A stretch of DNA of 64,000 bases from Bacteriovorax stolpii (GTDB taxonomy: Bacteria > Bdellovibrionota > Bacteriovoracia > Bacteriovoracales > Bacteriovoracaceae), in the NCBI GenBank assembly GCA_945883845.1, contig CAMCYI010000007.1:62001-126000 (forward strand), written 5' to 3'. Below, one piece after another: positions 61,974-64,000 of this stretch. The translations under genes and the position numbers were made by a program. The notes beneath the pieces are model-generated. The model worked only from the letters and a program-made list of their open reading frames with translations, did no database searches and had not been told where the DNA came from. Numbering within the stretch: the first letter of the stretch is position 1; each line of letters opens with the position of its first letter.

Positions 61974-62708
61974 TTGGAAAACGTAAAACTCGATGATCTC
62001 CTGAAAAAAGCTAAAGAAGCATTTCAGAAAAATGATCTCAAGACGGCCAGTCTCTTTCTGAATGAACTCATCGAACAGAATCCTAATGCCACCGAAGGCT
62101 TTTTCCTTCTCGCTAACGTCTTCCATGTCAGAGGCGAACTAGGTAAGGCCATCAAAGCTTTCCAGCGTGTTCTGGAACTCGATCCTGCCCACACAGATGC
62201 CTCTATTTCATTGTCTGTGATCTTCAACGATATCGGCCGCTACGAAGAAGCAAAGTCGATCTTTGAGAAAGCAAATAATCAGGTGAAGAGCACTTCACAA
62301 CAAGGTCTCGCGGATCCTCATCTCAACCGTAAATTTTCTCTCAAGCATTATGAGATCGCAGAAATGTACGCCTCTTACGGCCGCATGGACGAATCTCTTT
62401 TCGAATACAATAAAGCAGCTTCTCTCGATCCGGATAATCTTGAAATCCGCATTAAGATCGCCAAGGCGTATACGAAAAAAGGTTTCACATCAAAGGCATT
62501 TGAAGAACTCAAGCGCCTGAAGAATGAGCATCCTGGTTACATGCCTGTTCGCATAGCTTTAGGCCTACTCTATTATGGGAATGGAAACATCATTGAAGCC
62601 CAGGCAGAGTGGCAGAACGTTCTCAGTCGAGAACCTCAGCACGCGGAAGCATCGATGTATATCGGGCTTTCCAAGAGCGCCACGGAAACATCCATCAGTA
62701 TGACGTAA
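61974..62708 (+). CDS. TPR-repeat protein
   Basis: A 244-residue cytosolic protein made of at least six TPR units (KAKEAFQKNDLKTASLFLNEL, LANVFHVRGELGKAIKAFQRV, LSVIFNDIGRYEEAKSIFEKA, YEIAEMYASYGRMDESLFEYN, and so on). It is a protein-binding scaffold; the partner is unknown. TTG start, GGAG eight bases upstream. It ends the plus-strand unit at a small hairpin. Confidence 0.8.
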   Translation: MENVKLDDLLKKAKEAFQKNDLKTASLFLNELIEQNPNATEGFFLLANVFHVRGELGKAIKAFQRVLELDPAHTDASISLSVIFNDIGRYEEAKSIFEKANNQVKSTSQQGLADPHLNRKFSLKHYEIAEMYASYGRMDESLFEYNKAASLDPDNLEIRIKIAKAYTKKGFTSKAFEELKRLKNEHPGYMPVRIALGLLYYGNGNIIEAQAEWQNVLSREPQHAEASMYIGLSKSATETSISMT

Positions 62709-62714
62709 TAAAAA

Positions 62715-62740
62715 AGGCTCCGAAAGGAGCATATTTTATT
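62715..62740 (+). terminator. weak intrinsic terminator after the TPR gene
   Basis: GCTCC-GAAA-GGAGC (62717-62730) makes a 5-bp GC-rich stem with a tetraloop, followed by ATATTTTATTTTT. It separates the plus-strand unit from the convergent fliW. Confidence 0.6.
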
Positions 62741-62765
62741 TTTACTGTTACTTTTAATTTCTAAA

Positions 62766-63320
62766 TTATGCTTCGAGAGTTCTTGTTGTTGAAGTTCCCG
62801 TAGTGTTGCGAAGATCTCCGGCTTCAAGAGTAATGCTTGGCTCGAAAGAAGTTCTGCGAGCATCGTCAGAAGAGTAGTTAACGATATACGTTTTAAGTTC
62901 GCGGTACATTTCGTGCTTAACAGAAAGCTTGCTGTCTTGAAGAACGATTTGCTTACCAACTTTTTTCGCAGAGTTTACAACCACTGGTGCTTTCAAGTTC
63001 GCAGACATCTCAGTGACGTTTGCTGGAATTGTAAGAACACAGTAGAGCTTCGCAGCTTGAAGAGACTCGAGTTCGAGACCATTCAGATCAGCTGGAAGAA
63101 GTTTTGCGATGTAATCTGGCTTGAAAATTTTCGGCTCGATAATTGGGAAGGCCACTTTTTCATCTTCTGTCGACTGGAGCCACAGAATGAGAGTGCTATC
63201 ACCTGGATCAACTACAAAGTATTTCTTAATATTTTCAAAACCGAGAAGACCTTCACTGAAGGTAATGACATCAGTGGGTTGAACTTCAAGTTCCCCAAAG
63301 CGAGTGGTTTTGACTTTCAC
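62766..63320 (-). CDS. fliW: flagellar assembly factor FliW
   Basis: FliW binds flagellin and CsrA, so that free CsrA tracks flagellin output. The 184-residue protein has RFGELEVQPTDVITFSEGLLGFE at the start and the conserved FPIIEPKIFKPDY and CVLTIP strands. It is about 30 residues longer than typical FliW, with a charged Thr/Ser-rich C-terminal tail. The GTG at 63320 has GGAGGA upstream. csrA lies 89 bases upstream on the same strand. Confidence 0.92.
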   Translation of the reverse strand: MKVKTTRFGELEVQPTDVITFSEGLLGFENIKKYFVVDPGDSTLILWLQSTEDEKVAFPIIEPKIFKPDYIAKLLPADLNGLELESLQAAKLYCVLTIPANVTEMSANLKAPVVVNSAKKVGKQIVLQDSKLSVKHEMYRELKTYIVNYSSDDARRTSFEPSITLEAGDLRNTTGTSTTRTLEA

Positions 63321-63408
63321 GAGTTCCTCCAAAAGAGAAATGGTAAGGTATTCTTACCATAACACTTTGATGGTATCAGTCAACGGCTATAATGTTCAAG
63401 GGGGGAAT

Positions 63409-63639
63409 TTATTTCTTTTTCAATTCTTCACCTAGGCGGGCGATGTCAGACATGCTTGCTTGCACCGCTTCAGTATTTTGATCCTGAATGGCCTGATAAA
63501 CCTCTTCTCTGTGAATTTTAGTCTCTTTTGGAGCCTTAATCCCTAAGCGAACCTGTTTGCCTTTAATTTGCACCACGACAATTTTGATATTGTCATCGAT
63601 AGCAATGCTTTCTCCTAGCTTCCGTGTCAGAACGAGCAT
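63409..63639 (-). CDS. csrA: carbon storage regulator CsrA
   Basis: CsrA binds GGA sites in messenger leaders and controls translation of flagellin and metabolic genes. The 76-residue protein begins [14 protein letters not shown] and keeps [16 protein letters not shown], the RNA-binding core. The flgL-csrA-fliW order fits the partner-switching module. AGGGA lies seven bases before its ATG. Confidence 0.95.
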   Translation of the reverse strand: MLVLTRKLGESIAIDDNIKIVVVQIKGKQVRLGIKAPKETKIHREEVYQAIQDQNTEAVQASMSDIARLGEELKKK

Positions 63640-63770
63640 GGTGTGATCCCTGTCTTCAGTGTCAAGAATATTAACTCAATAAACTTTTATGTTTCGGGCA
63701 TGGGTTTATTATAAAATCACGGGTAATTCAAGGAATTTTGCAAGAATTGTTAAGAATTTGTAAGATTTTC

Positions 63771-64000
63771 TTAGCGCAGGAAGTCCATAAGGTTTGTGTT
63801 CATGAGATTTGAACTAGCTTTGTAGGCAGCCTTAAGAACGTTTTGTTCTTTCTGGAGATCGGTGAAGAGTTCGGCAACATCGGCGTCTTCAATTTTCGAT
63901 TTGTGAGCTTCGTTTACAAGTTTTGATTTCTCAATGTTGGACTCTGCGTTATCGATGGTATTGGTCAGTGCACCAACCTGGGTTCTGAAGGCCACCATTT
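63771..64000 (-). CDS. flgL: flagellar hook-associated protein 3 FlgL (C-terminal fragment)
   Basis: The last 75 codons of FlgL, a junction protein between hook and filament. The C-terminus DADVAELFTDLQKEQNVLKAAY and LMDFLR match the helical D0 region. The gene begins beyond the window. It lies upstream of csrA and fliW on the same strand. Confidence 0.85.
   Translation of the reverse strand, partial: MVAFRTQVGALTNTIDNAESNIEKSKLVNEAHKSKIEDADVAELFTDLQKEQNVLKAAYKASSNLMNTNLMDFLR

Noticed and set aside
1..64000. CRISPR arrays, insertion sequences, prophage, integrons
   Set aside because: No direct-repeat/spacer array, transposase, integrase or phage structural gene was seen. Both tRNA genes are intact and not flanked by obvious att duplications.

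Overview
This 64 kb stretch reads as an ordinary, gene-dense bacterial chromosome. I infer a member of the Bdellovibrionota, probably the Bacteriovorax/Peredibacter group. The reasons are the mix of predicted lipoproteins, TPR proteins and small outer-membrane barrels, the flagellar genes (flgL, csrA, fliW), the many TTG starts, and a gene set suited to consuming cell material: histidine utilisation, fatty-acyl oxidation, MurNAc recycling and deoxynucleoside salvage. That placement is an inference from gene content, not from a marker-gene tree. I see no insertion sequence, prophage, CRISPR array or rRNA operon, and no gene-free stretch longer than 300 bases.

Layout. 0-10 kb: a cut-off TadE/Flp-type pseudopilin, a thioredoxin-like protein, then a long minus-strand run (outer-membrane protein, CFI-box-like protein, LptF/G permease, def, fmt, rpe, hutH, hutU, small exported protein, hutI). 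10-21 kb: galU, an exported protein, priA, a Gln/Met-rich exported protein, an opposing porin-like barrel, tRNA-Gln, prs, pth and ychF. 21-28 kb: a lytic transglycosylase, a HAMP-like membrane protein, an Mrp ATPase, a DUF4388-like protein, and a gene behind a good sigma-54 promoter. 28-32.5 kb: a minus-strand unit with an outer-membrane protein, an LptM-like lipoprotein, folK, acyl-CoA dehydrogenase, etfB, etfA and a DUF374 acyltransferase. 32.7-39 kb: deoxynucleoside kinase, LysM lipoprotein, a degenerate M48 lipoprotein, amgK-murU, ferredoxin, PilZ-like protein and small proteins. 39-47.5 kb: Nfo-like and BFD-like proteins, a second degenerate M48 protein, a CHASE2 histidine kinase with an NtrC-type regulator, lspA-lgt, a membrane protein with a signal-peptidase-like tail, and a barrel protein behind a large hairpin. 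47.5-56.5 kb: ferredoxin, icmF with its cobalamin adenosyltransferase, grxB with FHA-RDD, an IscA-like protein, a YgfZ-TPR fusion, and a HExxH protein resembling the aKG-HExxH hydroxylases. 56.5-64 kb: tRNA-Asn, an AstA-family protein, TPR-SH3, cNMP-binding, AI-2E-family, bamD, TPR, fliW, csrA and the end of flgL.

How it works together. The catabolic genes (hutHUI, acyl-CoA dehydrogenase with ETF, IcmF with adenosyltransferase) would feed amino acids and acyl groups into central metabolism. Slt and AmgK-MurU can release and recycle peptidoglycan sugars. LspA, Lgt, BamD, LptF/G and an LptM-like lipoprotein serve the outer membrane. FliW, CsrA and FlgL form the usual flagellin/CsrA control group. 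The most interesting items are the HExxH protein, two M48-fold proteins without the zinc motif, a signal-peptidase-like tail lacking its catalytic lysine, the YgfZ-TPR fusion, the hairpin covering a ribosome-binding site at 46.8 kb, and the sigma-54 promoter at 26.37 kb.
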